Source: Petrolisthes cinctipes (lineage: Eukaryota > Arthropoda > Malacostraca > Decapoda > Porcellanidae). Taken from it: a stretch of DNA of 64,000 nucleotides. Shown in pieces: positions 48,918 through 62,040 of the stretch (position 1 is the first letter of the stretch; the number at the start of each line of letters is the position of its first letter). Both the position numbers and the translations under genes were made by a program. The notes beneath the pieces are model-generated. The model did no database searches. It was not told where the DNA came from and saw only the letters and a program-made list of their open reading frames with translations. The stretch is from positions 496,001 through 560,000 of the forward strand of contig JAWQEG010000377.1 in assembly GCA_033782935.1 (NCBI GenBank), in the 5' to 3' direction.

Positions 48918-51301
48918 CAGTCCCAAAACACCCGAAAATTCGATATTTAGAGGTCCCAGAAGGTATCTGTACATGCCTACTCCGTGTTAGAGTATTTTCA
49001 AAATACATGCTCAAAACATACTGAAAATCGATCTTTTAGGTGCACAAAAGTCGATATGTGCATGCATCACAGTACCCGTTTATATCTCAAATTCAGGCTC
49101 AAAACACCCGAAAATTCAATATTTTGGGGTCCCAGAAGCAATCTGTAAATGCCTACTTAGTGTTAGAGTATTTTCAAAATACAGCCCCAAAACATGCTGA
49201 AAATCGATATTTTAGATGCCCAAAGTCAATATGTGCATATATCTTCTGTACCCGTTTATATCTCAAATTCAGGCTCAAAACACCCGAAATTCAATATTTT
49301 GGGGTCCCAGAAGCAATCCGTACATGCCTACACAGTGCTAGAATATTTTCAAAATATAGGCTAAAAACATGCTAAAAATCGACATTTTAGGTGCCAAAAA
49401 ATCGATATCTCAAATTCAGTCCCAAAACACCCGAAAATTCGATATTTAGAGGTCCCAGAAGGTATCTGTACATGCCTACTCCGTGTTAGAGTATTTTCAA
49501 AATTCATGCTCAAAACATACTGAAAATCGATCTTTTAGGTGCACAAAAGTCGATATGTGCATGCATCTTCTGTACCCGTTTATATCTCAAATTCAGGCTC
49601 AAAACACCTGAAAATTCAATATTTTGGGGTCCCAGAAGCAATCTGTACATGCCTACTCAGTGCTAGAATATTTTCAAAATATAGGCTAAAAACATGCTAA
49701 AAATCGATCTTTTAGGTGCCAAAAAGTCGATATCTCAAATTCAGTCCCAAAACACCCGAAAATTCGATATTTAGGGGTCCCAGAAGCGATCTGTACATGC
49801 CTACTCCGTGTTAGAGTATTTTCAAAATTCATGCTCAAAACATACTGAAAATCGATCTTTTAGGTGCACAAAAGTCGATATGTGCATGCATCTTCAGTAC
49901 CCATTTATATCTCAAATTCAGGCTCAAAACACCCGAAAATTCAATATTTTGGGGTCCCAGAAGCAATCTGTACATGCCTACTCAGTGTTAGAGTATTTTC
50001 AAAATTCAGGCCCAAAACATGCTGAAAATCGATATTTTTGGTGCCCAAAGTCAATATGTGCATGTATCTTCTGTACCCGTTTATATCTCAAATTCAGGCT
50101 CAAAACACTCGAAAATTCAATATATTGGGGTCCCAGAAGCAATCTGTACATGCCTACACAGTGCTAGAATATTTTCAAAATATAGGCTAAAAACATGCTA
50201 AAAATCGACATTTTAGGTGCCAAAAAATCGATATCTCAAATTCAGTCCCAAAACACCCGAAAATTCGATATTTTGGGGTCCCAGAAGCGATCTGTACATG
50301 CCTTCTCCGTGTTAGAGTATTTTCAAAATTCAGGCCCAAAACATGCTGAAAATCGATATTTTTGGTGCCCAAAGTCAATATGTGCATGTATCTTCTGTAC
50401 CCGTTTATATCTCAGATTCAGGCTCAAAACACCCGAAAATTCAATATTTTAGGGTCCCAGAAGCAATCTGTACAGTGCTAGAATATTTTCAAAATATAGG
50501 CTAAAAACATGCTAAAAATCGATCTTTTAGGTGCCAAAAAGTCGATATCTCAAATTCAGTCCCAAAACACCCGAAAATTCGATATTTAGGGGTCCCAGAA
50601 GCGATCTGTACATGCCTACTCCGTGTTAGAGTATTTTCAAAAATTCATGCTCAAAACATACTGAAAATCGATCTTTTAGGTGCACAAAAGTCGATATGTG
50701 CATGCATCTTCAGTACCCATTTATATCTCAAATTCAGGCTCAAAACACCCGAAAATTCAATATTTTGGGGTCCCAGAAGCAATCTGTACATGCCTACTCA
50801 GTGTTAGAGTATTTTCAAAATACAGGCCCAAAACATGCTGAAAATCGATATTTTAGATGCCCAAAGTCAATATGTGCATGTATCTTCTGTACCCGTTTAT
50901 ATCTCAAATTCAGGCTCAAAACACCCGAAAATTCAATATTTTGGGGTCCCAGAAGCAATCTGTACATGCCTACACAGTGCTAGAATATTTTCAAAATATA
51001 GGCTAAAAACATGCTAAAAATCGACATTTTAGGTGCCAAAAAATCGATATCTCAAATTCAGTCCCAAAACACCCGAAAATTCGATATTTAGAGGCCCCAG
51101 AAGGTATCTGTACATGCCTACTCCGTGTTAGAGTATTTTCAAAATACAGGCCAAAAACATACTGAAAATCGATCTTTTAGGTGCCCAAAAGTCGATATGT
51201 GCATGCATCTTCTGTACCCGTTTATATCTCAAATTCTGGCCCTAAACACCCGAAAATTCGATATTTTGGGGTCCCAGAAGCAATCTGTACATGCCTACTC
51301 A

Positions 51302-51426
51302 GTGCTAGAATATTTTCAAAATATAGGCTAAAAACATGCTAAAAATCGATATCTCAAATTCAGTCCCAAAACACCCGAAAATTCGATATTTAGGGGTCCC
51401 AGAAGCGATCTGTACATGCCTACTCA
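51302..51426 (+). repeat. Shortened C monomer, 125 bp (first of three)
   Basis: It reads ctaaaaatcgatatctcaaa where the full C has a further 23 bp between two tcgat words. A deletion between the tcgat direct repeats accounts for it exactly (148 - 23 = 125). It follows A1 directly, with no B, making a 302-bp A-C unit at 51125-51426. The next monomer starts atgttagag instead of gtgttagag. Confidence 0.88.
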
Positions 51427-52575
51427 ATGTTAGAGTATTTTCAAAATACATGCTCAAAACATACTGAAAATCGATATTTTAGGTGAACAAAAGTCGATAT
51501 GTGCATGCATCTTCAGTACCCATTTATATCTCAAATTCAGGCTCAAAACACCCGAAAATTCAATATTTTGGGGTCCCAGAAGCAATCTGTACATGCCTAC
51601 TCAGTGTTAGAGTATTTTCAAAATACAGGCCCAAAACATGCTGAAAATCGATATTTTAGATGCCCTAAGTCAATATGTGCATGTATCTTCTGTACCCGTT
51701 TATATCTCAAATTTAGGCTCAAAACACCCGAAAATTCAATATTTTAGGGTCCCAGAAGCAATCTGTACATGCCTACACAGTGCTAGAATATTTTCAAAAT
51801 ATAGGCTAAAAACATGCTAAAAATCGACATTTTAGGTGCCAAAAAATCGATATCTCAAATTCAGTCCCAAAACACCCGAAAATTCGATATTTAGAGGTCC
51901 CAGAAGGTATCTGTACATGCCTACTCCGTGTTAGAGTATTTTCAAAATTCAGGCCCCAAACATGCTGAAAATCGATATTTTTGGTGCCCAAAGTCAATAT
52001 GTGCATGTATCTTCTGTACCCGTTTATATCTCAAATTCAGGCTCAAAACACCCGAAAATTCAATATTTTGGGGTCCCAGAAGCAATCTGTACATGCCTAC
52101 TCAGTGCTAGAATATTTTCAAAATATAGGCTAAAAACATGCTAAAAATCGATCTTTTAGGTGCCAAAAAGTCGATATCTCAAATTCAGTCCCAAAACACC
52201 CGAAAATTCGATATTTAGGGGTCCCAGAAGCGATCTGTACATGCCTACTCCGTGTTAGAGTATTTTCAAAATTCATGCTCAAAACATACTGAAAATCGAT
52301 CTTTTAGGTGCACAAAAGTCGATATGTGCATGCATCTTCAGTACCCAATTATATCTCAAATTCAGGCTCAAAACACCCGAAAATTCAATATTTTGGGGTC
52401 CCAGAAGCAATCTGTACATGCCTACTCAGTGCTAGAATATTTTCAAAATATAGGCTAAAAACATGCTAAAAATCGATCTTTAGGTGCAAAAAAGTCGATA
52501 TCTCAAATTCAGTCCCAAAACACCCGAAAATACGATATTTAGAGGTCCCAGAAGGTATCTGTACATGCCTACTCC

Positions 52576-54431
52576 GTGTTAGAGTATTTTCGAAATACAT
52601 GCTCAAAACATACTGAAAATCGATCTTTTAGGTGCACAAAAGTCGATATGTGCATGCATCACAGTATCCGTTTATATCTCAAATTCAGGCTCAAAACACC
52701 CGAAAATTCAATATTTTGGGGTCCCAGAAGCAATCTGTACATGCCTACTCAGTGTTAGAGTATTTTCAAAATACAGGCCCAAAACATGCTGAAAATCGAT
52801 ATTTTAGATGCCCAAAGTCAATATGTGCATGTATCTTCTGTACCCGTTTATATCTCAAATTCAGGCTCAAAACACCCGAAAATTCAATATTTTGGGGTCC
52901 CAGAAGCAATCTGTACATGCCTACACAGTGCTAGAATATTTTCAAAATATAGGCTAAAAACATGCTAAAAATCGACATTTTAGGTGCCAAAAAATCGATA
53001 TCTCAAATTCAGTCCCAAAACACCCGAAAATTCGATATTTAGAGGTCCCAGAAGGTATCTGTACATGCCTACTCCGTGTTAGAGTATTTTCAAAATACAG
53101 GCCAAAAACATACTGAAAATCGATCTTTTAGGTGCCCAAAAGTTGATATGTGCATGCATCTTCTGTACCCGTTTATATCTCAAATTCTGGCCCTAAACAC
53201 CCGAAAATTCGATATTTTGGGGTCCCAGAAGCGATCTGTACATGCCTACTCCGTGTTAGAGTATTTTCAAAATTCAGGCCCAAAACATGCTGAAAATCGA
53301 TATTTTCGGTGCCCAAAGTCAATATGTGCATGTATCTTCTGTACCCGTTTATATCTCAAATTCAGGCTCAAAACACCCGAAAATTCAATATTTTGGGGTC
53401 CCAGAAGCAATCTGTACATGCCTACACAGTGCTAGAATATTTTCAAAATATAGGCTAAAAACATGCTAAAAATCGACATTTTATGTGCCAAAAAATCGAT
53501 ATCTCAAATTCAGTCCCAAAACACCCGAAAATTCGATATTTAGAGGTCCCAGAAGGTATCTGTACATGCCTACTCCGTGTTAGAGTATTTTCAAAATACA
53601 TGCTCAAAACATACTGAAAATCGATCTTTTAGGTGCACAAAAGTCGATATGTGCATGCATCACAGTATCCGTTTATATCTCAAATTCAGGCTCAAAACAC
53701 TCGAAAATTCAATATTTTGGGGTCCCAGAAGCAATCTGTACATGCCTACTCAGTGTTAGAGTATTTTTAAAATACAGGCCCAAAACAGGCTGAAAATCGA
53801 TATTTTAGATGCCCAAAGTCAATATGTGCATGTATCTTCTGTACCCGTTTATATCTCAAATTCAGGCTCAAAACACCCGAAAATTCAATATTTTGGGGTC
53901 CCAGAAGCAATCTGTACATGCCTACACAGTGCTAGAATATTTTCAAAATATAGGCTAAAAACATGCTAAAAATCGACATTTTAGGTGCCAAAAAATCGAT
54001 ATCTCAAATTCAGTCCCAAAACACCCGAAAATTCGATATTTAGAGGTCCCAGAAGGTATCTGTACATGCCTACTCCGTGTTAGAGTATTTTCAAAATACA
54101 GGCCAAAAACATACTGAAAATCGATCTTTTAGGTGCCCAAAAGTTGATATGTGCATGCATCTTCTGTACCCGTTTATATCTCAAATTCTGGCCCTAAACA
54201 CCCGAAAATTCGATATTTTGGGGTCCCAGAAGCGATCTGTACATGCCTACTCCGTGTTAGAGTATTTTCAAAATTCAGGCCCAAAACATGCTGAAAATCG
54301 ATATTTTCGGTGCCCAAAGTCAATATGTGCATGTATCTTCTGTACCCGTTTATATCTCAAATTCAGGCTCAAAACACCCGAAAATTCAATATTTTGGGGT
54401 CCCAGAAGCAATCTGTACATGCCTACTCAGT
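52576..54431. repeat. Local duplication with 1001-bp offset
   Basis: The A2-B2-C2-A1-B1 order at 52576-53430 recurs at 53577-54431. Shared rare variants are catcacagtatccg in A2, agttgatatg in A1 (near 53141 and 54142) and gatattttcggtg in B1 (near 53300 and 54301). After 54431 the copies differ: C1 follows here where C2 followed before. Confidence 0.82.
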
Positions 54432-55068
54432 GCTAGAATATTTTCAAAATATAGGCTAAAAACATGCCAAAAATCGATCTTTTAGGTGCCAAAAAGTCGA
54501 TATCTCAAATTCAGTCCCAAAACACCCGAAAATTCGATATTTAGGGGTCCCAGAAGCGATCTGTACATGCCTACTCCGTGTTAGAGTATTTTCAAAATTC
54601 ATGCTCAAAACATACTGAAAATCGATCTTTTAGGTGCACAAAAGTCGATATGTGCATGCATCTTCAGTACCCATTTATATCTCAAATTCAGTCTCAAAAC
54701 ACCCGAAAATTCAATATTTTGGGGTCCCAGAAGCAATCTGTACATGCCTACTCAGTGTTAGAGTATTTTCAAAATACAGTCCCAAAACATGCTGAAAATC
54801 GATATTTTAGATGCCCAAAGTCAATATGTGCATGTATCTTCTGTACCCGTTTATATCTCAAATTCAGGCTCAAAACACCCGAAAATTCAATATTTTGGGG
54901 TCCCTGAAGCAATCTGTACAGTGCTAGAATATTATCAAAATATAGGCTAAAAACATGCTAAAAATCGATCTTTTAGGTGCCAAAAAGTCGATATCTCAAA
55001 TTCAGTCCCAAAACACCCGAAAATTCGATATTTAGGGGTCCCAGAAGCGATCTGTACATGCCTACTCC

Positions 55069-57700
55069 GTGTTAGAGTATTTTTAAAATACAGGCCCAAA
55101 ACATGCTGAAAATCGATATTTTAGATGCCCAATGTCAATATGTGCATGTATCTTCTGTACCCGTTTATATCTCAAATTCAGGCTCAAAACACCCGAAAAT
55201 TCAATATTTTGGGGTCCCAGAAGCAATCTGTACCTGCCTACACAGTGCTAGAATATTTTCAAAATATAGGCTAAAAACATGCTAAAAATCGACATTTTAG
55301 GTGCCAAAAAATCGATATCTCAAATTCAGTCCCAAAACACCCGAAAATTCGATATTTAGAGGTCCCAGAAGGTATCTGTACATGCCTACTCCGTGTTAGA
55401 GTATTTTCAAAATACAGGCCAAAAACATACTGAAAATCGATCTTTTAGGTGCCCAAAATTCGATATGTGCATGCATCTTCTGTACCCGTTTATATCTCAA
55501 ATTCTGGCCCTAAACACCCGAAAATTCGATATTTTGGGGTCCCAGAAGCAATCTGTACATGCCTACTCCGTGTTAGAGTATTTTCAAAATTCAGGCCCAA
55601 AACATGCTGAAAATCGATATTTTTGGTGCCCAAAGTCAATATGTGCATGTATCTTCTGTACCCGTTTATATCTCAAATTCAGGCTCAAAACACCCGAAAA
55701 TTCAATATTTTGGGGTCCCAAAAGCAATCTGTACATGCCTACTCAGTGCTAGAATATTTTCAAAATATAGGCTAAAAACATGCTAAAAATCGATCTTTTA
55801 GGTGCCAAAAAGTCGATATCTCAAATTCAGTCCCAAAACACCCGAAAATTCGATATTTAGGGGTCCCAGAAGCGATCTGTACATGCCTACTCCGTGTTAG
55901 AGTATTTTCAAAATTCATGCTCAAAACATACTAAAAATCGATCTTTTAGGTGCCCAAAAGTCGATATGTGCATGCATCTTCTGTACCCGTTTATATCTCA
56001 AATTCTGGCCCTAAACACCCGAAAATTCGATATTTTGGGGTCCCAGAAGCGATCTGTACATGCCTACTCCGTGTTAGAGTATTTTCAAAATTCAGGCCCA
56101 AAACATGATGAAAATCGATATTTTTGGTGCCCAAAGTCAATATGTGCATGTATCTTCTGTACCCGTTTATATCTCAGATTCAGGCTCAAAACACCCGAAA
56201 ATTCAATATTTTGGGGTCCCAGAAGCAATCTGTACAGTGCTAGAATATTTTCAAAATATAGGCTAAAAACATGCTAAAAATCGATCTTTTAGGTGCCAAA
56301 AAGTCGATATCTCAAATTCAGTCCCAAAACACCCGAAAATTCGATATTTAGGGGTCCCAGAAGCGATCTGTACATGCCTACTCCGTGTTAGAGTATTTTT
56401 AAAATACAGGCCCAAAACATGCTGAAAATCGATATTTTAGATGCCCAATGTCAATATGTGCATGTATCTTCTGTACCCGTTTATATCTCAAATTCAGGCT
56501 CAAAACACCCGAAAATTCAATATTTTGGGGTCCCAGAAGCAATATGTACCTGCCTACACAGTGCTAGAATATTTTCAAAATATAGGCTAAAAACATGCTA
56601 AAAATCGACATTTTAGGTGCCAAAAAATCGATATCTCAAATTCAGTCCCAAAACACCCGAAAATTCGATATTTAGAGTTCCCAGAAGGTATCTGTACATG
56701 CCTACTCCGTGTTAGAGTATTTTCAGAATACAGGCCAAAAACATACTGAAAATCGATCTTTTAGGTGCCCAAAATTCGATATGTGCATGCATCTTCTGTA
56801 CCCGTTTATATCTCAAATTCTGGCCCTAAACACCCGAAAATTCGATATTTTGGGGTCCCAGAAGCAATCTGTACATGCCTACTCCGTGTTAGAGTATTTT
56901 CAAAATTCAGGCCCAAAACATGCTGAAAATCGATATTTTTGGTGCCCAAAGTCAATATGTGCATGTATCTTCTGTAACCGTTTATATCTCAAATTCAGGC
57001 TCAAAACACCCGAAAATTCAATATTTTGGGGTCCCAGAAGCAATCTGTACATGCCTACTCAGTGCTAGAATATTTTCAAAATATAGGCTAAAAACATGCT
57101 AAAAATCGATCTTTTAGGTGCCAAAAAGTCGATATCTCAAATTCAGTCCCAAAACACCCGAAAATTCGATATTTAGGGGTCCCAGAAGCGATCTGTACAT
57201 GCCTACTCCGTGTTAGAGTATTTTCAAAATTCATGCTCAAAACATACTAAAAATCGATCTTTTAGGTGCCCAAAAGTCGATATGTGCATGCATCTTCTGT
57301 ACCCGTTTATATCTCAAATTCTGGCCCTAAACACCCAAAAATTCGATATTTTGGGGTCCCAGAAGCGATCTGTACATGCCTACTCCGTGTTAGAGTATTT
57401 TCAAAATTCAGGCCCAAAACATGATGAAAATCGATATTTTTGGTGCCCAAAGTCAATATGTGCATGTATCTTCTGTACCCGTTTATATCTCAGATTCAGG
57501 CTCAAAACACCCGAAAATTCAATATTTTGGGGTCCCAGAAGCAATCTGTACAGTGCTAGAATATTTTCAAAATATAGGCTAAAAACATGCTAAAAATCGA
57601 TCTTTTAGGTGCCAAAAAGTCGATATCTCAAATTCAGTCCCAAAACACCCGAAAATTCGATATTTAGGGGTCCCAGAAGCGATCTGTACATGCCTACTCC
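55069..57700. repeat. 1316-bp tandem duplication (55069-56384 and 56385-57700)
   Basis: The two copies share a B2 starting gtgttagagtatttttaaaa, the gatgcccaatgtc change, tgtacctgcctac, cccaaaattcgatatg in A1, catgatgaaaatc in B1, and the ctgtacagtgctag junction. Offsets are a constant 1316 bp, for example 55393 to 56709 and 55894 to 57210. A few substitutions separate them, including gcaatctgtacc against gcaatatgtacc and tctgtacccg against tctgtaaccg. Confidence 0.87.
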
Positions 57701-58379
57701 GTGTTAGAGTATTTTCAAAAATTCATGCTCAAAACATACTGAAAATCGATCTTTTAGGTGCACAAAAGTCGATATGTGCATGCATCTTCAGTACCCATTT
57801 ATATCTCAAATTCAGGCTCAAAACACCCGAAAATTCAATATTTTGGGGTCCCAGAAGCAATCTGTACATGCCTACTCAGTGTTAGAGTATTTTCAAAATA
57901 CAGGCCCAAAACATACTAAAAATCGATATTTTAGATGCCCAAAGTCAATATGTGCATGTATCTTCTGTACCCGTTTATATCTCAAATTCAAACTCAAAAC
58001 ACCCGAAAATTCAATATTTTGGGGTCCCAGAAGCAATCTGTACATGCCTACACAGTGCTAGAATATTTTCAAAATATAGGCTAAAAACATGCTAAAACTC
58101 GACATTTTAGGTGCCAAAAAATCGATATCTCAAATTCAGTCCCAAAACACCCGAAAATTCGATATTTAGAGGCCCCAGAAGGTATCTGTACATGCCTACT
58201 CCGTGTTAGAGTATTTTCAAAATACAGGCCAAAAACATACTGAAAATCGATCTTTTAGGTGCCCAAAAGTCGATATGTGCATGCATCTTCTGTACCCGTT
58301 TATATCTCAAATTCTGGCCCTAAACACCCGAAAATTCGATATTTTGGGGTCCCAGAAGCAATCTGTACATGCCTACTCA

Positions 58380-58504
58380 GTGCTAGAATATTTTCAAAAT
58401 ATAGGCTAAAAACATGCTAAAAATCGATATCTCAAATTCAGTCCCAAAACACCCGAAAATTCGATATTTAGGGGTCCCAGAAGCGATCTGTACATGCCTA
58501 CTCC
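58380..58504 (+). repeat. Shortened C monomer, 125 bp (second of three)
   Basis: It has the same 23-bp loss between tcgat repeats as the copy at 51302, again directly after an A1 (58203-58379). The upstream C2 carries the rare gaggccccag, as does the C2 upstream of the 51302 copy. The whole C2-A1-C neighbourhood was therefore copied, rather than deleted twice. Confidence 0.88.
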
Positions 58505-59322
58505 GTGTTAGAGTATTTTCAAAATACATGCTCAAAACATACTGAAAATCGATCTTTTAGGTGCACAAAAGTCGATATGTGCATGCATCTTCAGTACCCG
58601 TTTATATCTCAAATTCAGGCTCAAAGCACCCGAAAATTCAATATTTTGGGGTCCCAGAAGCAATCTGTACAGTGCTAGAATATTTTCAAAATATAGGCTA
58701 AAAACATGCTAAAAATCGATCTTTTAGGTGCCAAAAAGTCAATATCTCAAATTCAGTCCCAAAACACCCGAAAATTCGATATTAAGGGGACCCAGAAGCG
58801 ATCTGTACATGCCTACTCCGTGTTAGAGTATTTTCAAAAATTCATGCTCAAAACATACTGAAAATCGATCTTTTAGGTGCACTAAAGTCGATATGTGCAT
58901 GCATCTTCAGTACCCATTTATATCTCAAATTCAGGCTCAAAACACCCGAAAATTCAATATTTTGGGGTCCCAGAAGCAATCTGTACATGCCTACACAGTG
59001 CTAGAATATTTTCAAAATATAGGCTAAAAACATGCTAAAACTCGACATTTTAGGTGCCAAAAAATCGATATCTCAAATTCAGTCCCAAAACACCCGAAAA
59101 TTCGATATTTAGAGGCCCCAGAAGGTATCTGTACATGCCTACTCCGTGTTAGAGTATTTTCAAAATACAGGCCAAAAACATACTGAAAATCCATCTTTTA
59201 GGTGCCCAAAAGTCGATATGTGCATGCATCTTCTGTACCCGTTTATATATCAAATTCTGGCCCTAAATACCCGAAAATTCGATATTTTGGGGTCCCAGAA
59301 GCAATCTGTACATGCCTACTCA

Positions 59323-59447
59323 GTGCTAGAATATTTTCAAAATATAGGCTAAAAACATGCTAAAAATCGATATCTCAAATTCAGTCCCAAAACACCCGAA
59401 AATTCGATATTTAGGGGTCCCAGAAGCGATCTGTACATGCCTACTCC
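59323..59447 (+). repeat. Shortened C monomer, 125 bp (third of three)
   Basis: It lies 943 bp after the previous one and inside the 943-bp duplication, again following an A1 (59146-59322). The copies share the gaggccccag marker upstream. This A1 has private substitutions, for example aatccatctttt, tatatatcaaattc and ctaaatacccg. Confidence 0.88.
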
Positions 59448-62023
59448 GTGTTAGAGTATTTTCAAAATACATGCTCAAAACATACTGAAAATCGATCTTT
59501 TAGGTGCACAAAAGTCGATATGTGCATGCATCTTCAGTACCCGTTTATATCTCAAATTCAGGCTCAAAGCACCCGAAAATTCAATATTTTGGGGTCCCAG
59601 AAGCAATCTGTACATGCCTACTCAGTGCTAGAATATTTTCAAAATATAGGCTAAAAACATGCTAAAAATCGATCTGTTAGGTGCCAAAAAGTCGATATCT
59701 CAAATTCAGTATCAAAACACCCGAAAATTCGATATTTAGGGGTCCCAGAAGCGCTCTGTACATGCCTACTCCGTGTTAGAGTATTTTCAAAATTCATGCT
59801 CAAAACATACTGAAAATCGATATTTTAGGTGCACAAAAGTCGATATGTGCATGCATCTTCAGTACCCATTTATATCTCAAATTCAGGCTCAAAACACCCG
59901 AAAATTCAATATTTTGAGGTCCCAGAAGCAATCTGTACATGCCTACTCAGTGTTAGAGTATTTTCAAAATACAGGCCCAAAACATGCTGAAAATCGATAA
60001 TTTAGATGCCCAAAGTCAATATGTGCATGTATCTTCTGTACCCGTTTATATCTCAAATTCAGGCTCAAAACACCCGAAAATTCAATATTTTGGGGTCCCA
60101 GAAGCAATCTGTACATGCCTACACAGTGCTAGAATATTTTCAAAATATAGGCTAAAAACATGCTAAAAATCGACATTTTAGGTGCCAAAAAATCGATATC
60201 TCAAATTCAGTCCCAAAACACCCGAAAATTCGATATTTAGAGGTCCCAGAAGGTACCTGTACATGCCTACTCCGTGTTAGAGGATTTTCAAAATACAGGC
60301 CAAAAACATACTGAAAATCAATCTTTTAGGTGCCCAAAAGTCGATATGTGCATGCATCTTCTGTACCCGTTTATATCTCAAATTCTGGCCCTAAACACCC
60401 GGAAATTCGATATTTTGGGGTCCCAGAAGCGATCTGTACATGCCTACTCCGTGTTAGAGTATTTTCAAAATTCAGGCCCAAAACATGCTGAAAATCGATA
60501 TTTTCGGTGCCCAAAGTCAATATGTGCATGTATCTTCTGTACCCGTTTATATCTCAAATTCAGGCTCAAAACACCCGAAAATTCAATATTTTGGGGTCCC
60601 AGAGGCAATCTGTACATGCCTACTCAGTGCTAGAATATTTTCAAAATATAGGCTAAAAACATGCTAAAAATCGATCTTTTAGGTGCCAAAAAGTCGATAT
60701 CTCAAATTCAGTCCCAAAACACCCGAAAATTCGATATTTAGGGGTCCCAGAAGGTATCTGTACATGCTTACTCCGTGTTAGAGCATTTTCAAAAATTAAT
60801 GCTCAAAACATACTGAAAATCGATCTTTTAGGTGCACAAAAGTCGATATGTGCATGCATCTTCAGTACCCATTTATATCTCAAATTCAGGCTCAAAACAC
60901 CCGAAAATTCAATATTTTGGGGTCCCAGAAGCAATCTGTACATGCCTACTCAGTGTTAGAGTATTTTCAAAATACAGGCCCAAAACATGCTGAAAATCGA
61001 TATTTTAGATGCCCAAAGTCAATATGTGCATGTATCTTCTGTACCCGTTTATATCTCAAATTCAGGCTCAAAGCACCCGAAAATTCAATATTTTGGGGTC
61101 CCAGAAGCAATCTGTACATGCCTACACAGTGCTAGAATATTTTCAAAATATAGGCTAAAAACATGCTAAAAATCGACATTTTAGGTGCCAAAAAATCGAT
61201 ATCTCAAATTCAGTCCCAGAACACCCGAAAATTCGATATTTAGAGGTCCCAGAAGGTATCTGTACATGCCTACTCCGTGTTAGAGTATTTTCAAAATACA
61301 GGCCAAAAACATACTGAAAATCGATCTTTTAGGTGCCCAAAAGTCGATATGTGCATGCATCTTCTGTACCCGTTTATATCTCAAATTCTGGCCCTAAACA
61401 CCCGAAAATTCGATATTTTGGGGTCCCAGAAGCAATCTGTACATGCCTACTCAGTGCTAGAATATTTTCAAAATATAGGCTAAAAACATACTAAAAATCG
61501 ATCTTTTAGGTGCCAAAAAGTCGATATCTCAAATTCAGTCCCAAAACACCCGAAAATTCGATATTTAGGGGTCCCAGAAGCGATCTGTACATGCCTACTC
61601 CGTGTTAGAGTATTTTCAAAATACATGCTCAAAACATACTGAAAATCGATCTTTTAGGTGCACAAAAGTCGATATGTGCATGCATCTTCAGTACCCGTTT
61701 ATATCTCAAATTCAGGCTCAAAACACCCGAAAATTCAATATTTTGGGGTCCCAGAAGCAATCTGTACATGCCTACTCAGTGTTAGAGTATTTTCAAAATA
61801 CAGGCCCAAAACATGCTGAAAATCGATATTTTAGATGCCCAAAGTCAATATGTGCATGTATCTTCTGTACCCGTTTATATCTCAAATTCAGGCTCAAAAC
61901 ACCCGAAAATTCAATATATTGGGGTCCCAGAAGCAATCTGTACATGCCTACACAGTGCTAGAATATTTTCAAAATATAGGCTAAAAACATGCTAAAAATC
62001 GACATTTTAGGTGCCAAAAAATC

Positions 62024-62040
62024 GATATATTTTAAATTCA
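62024..62040 (+). repeat. 2-bp insertion in a C2 monomer
   Basis: The sequence reads atcgatatattttaaattc where other C2 copies read atcgatatctcaaattc. This gives a 503-bp spacing between the A monomers at 61602 and 62105. It was seen once. Confidence 0.8.

Larger units (their letters stand above)
58055..59610. repeat. 943-bp duplication (58055-58997 and 58998 to about 59610)
   Basis: Shared rare variants are gctaaaactcgac in C2 (near 58091 and 59034), gaggccccag (near 58171 and 59114), the 125-bp C monomer, and gctcaaagcacccg in A2 (near 58619 and 59562). The copies part company at the B/C junction, where the first has the 10-bp deletion (ctgtacagtgctag) and the second does not. Confidence 0.84.
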
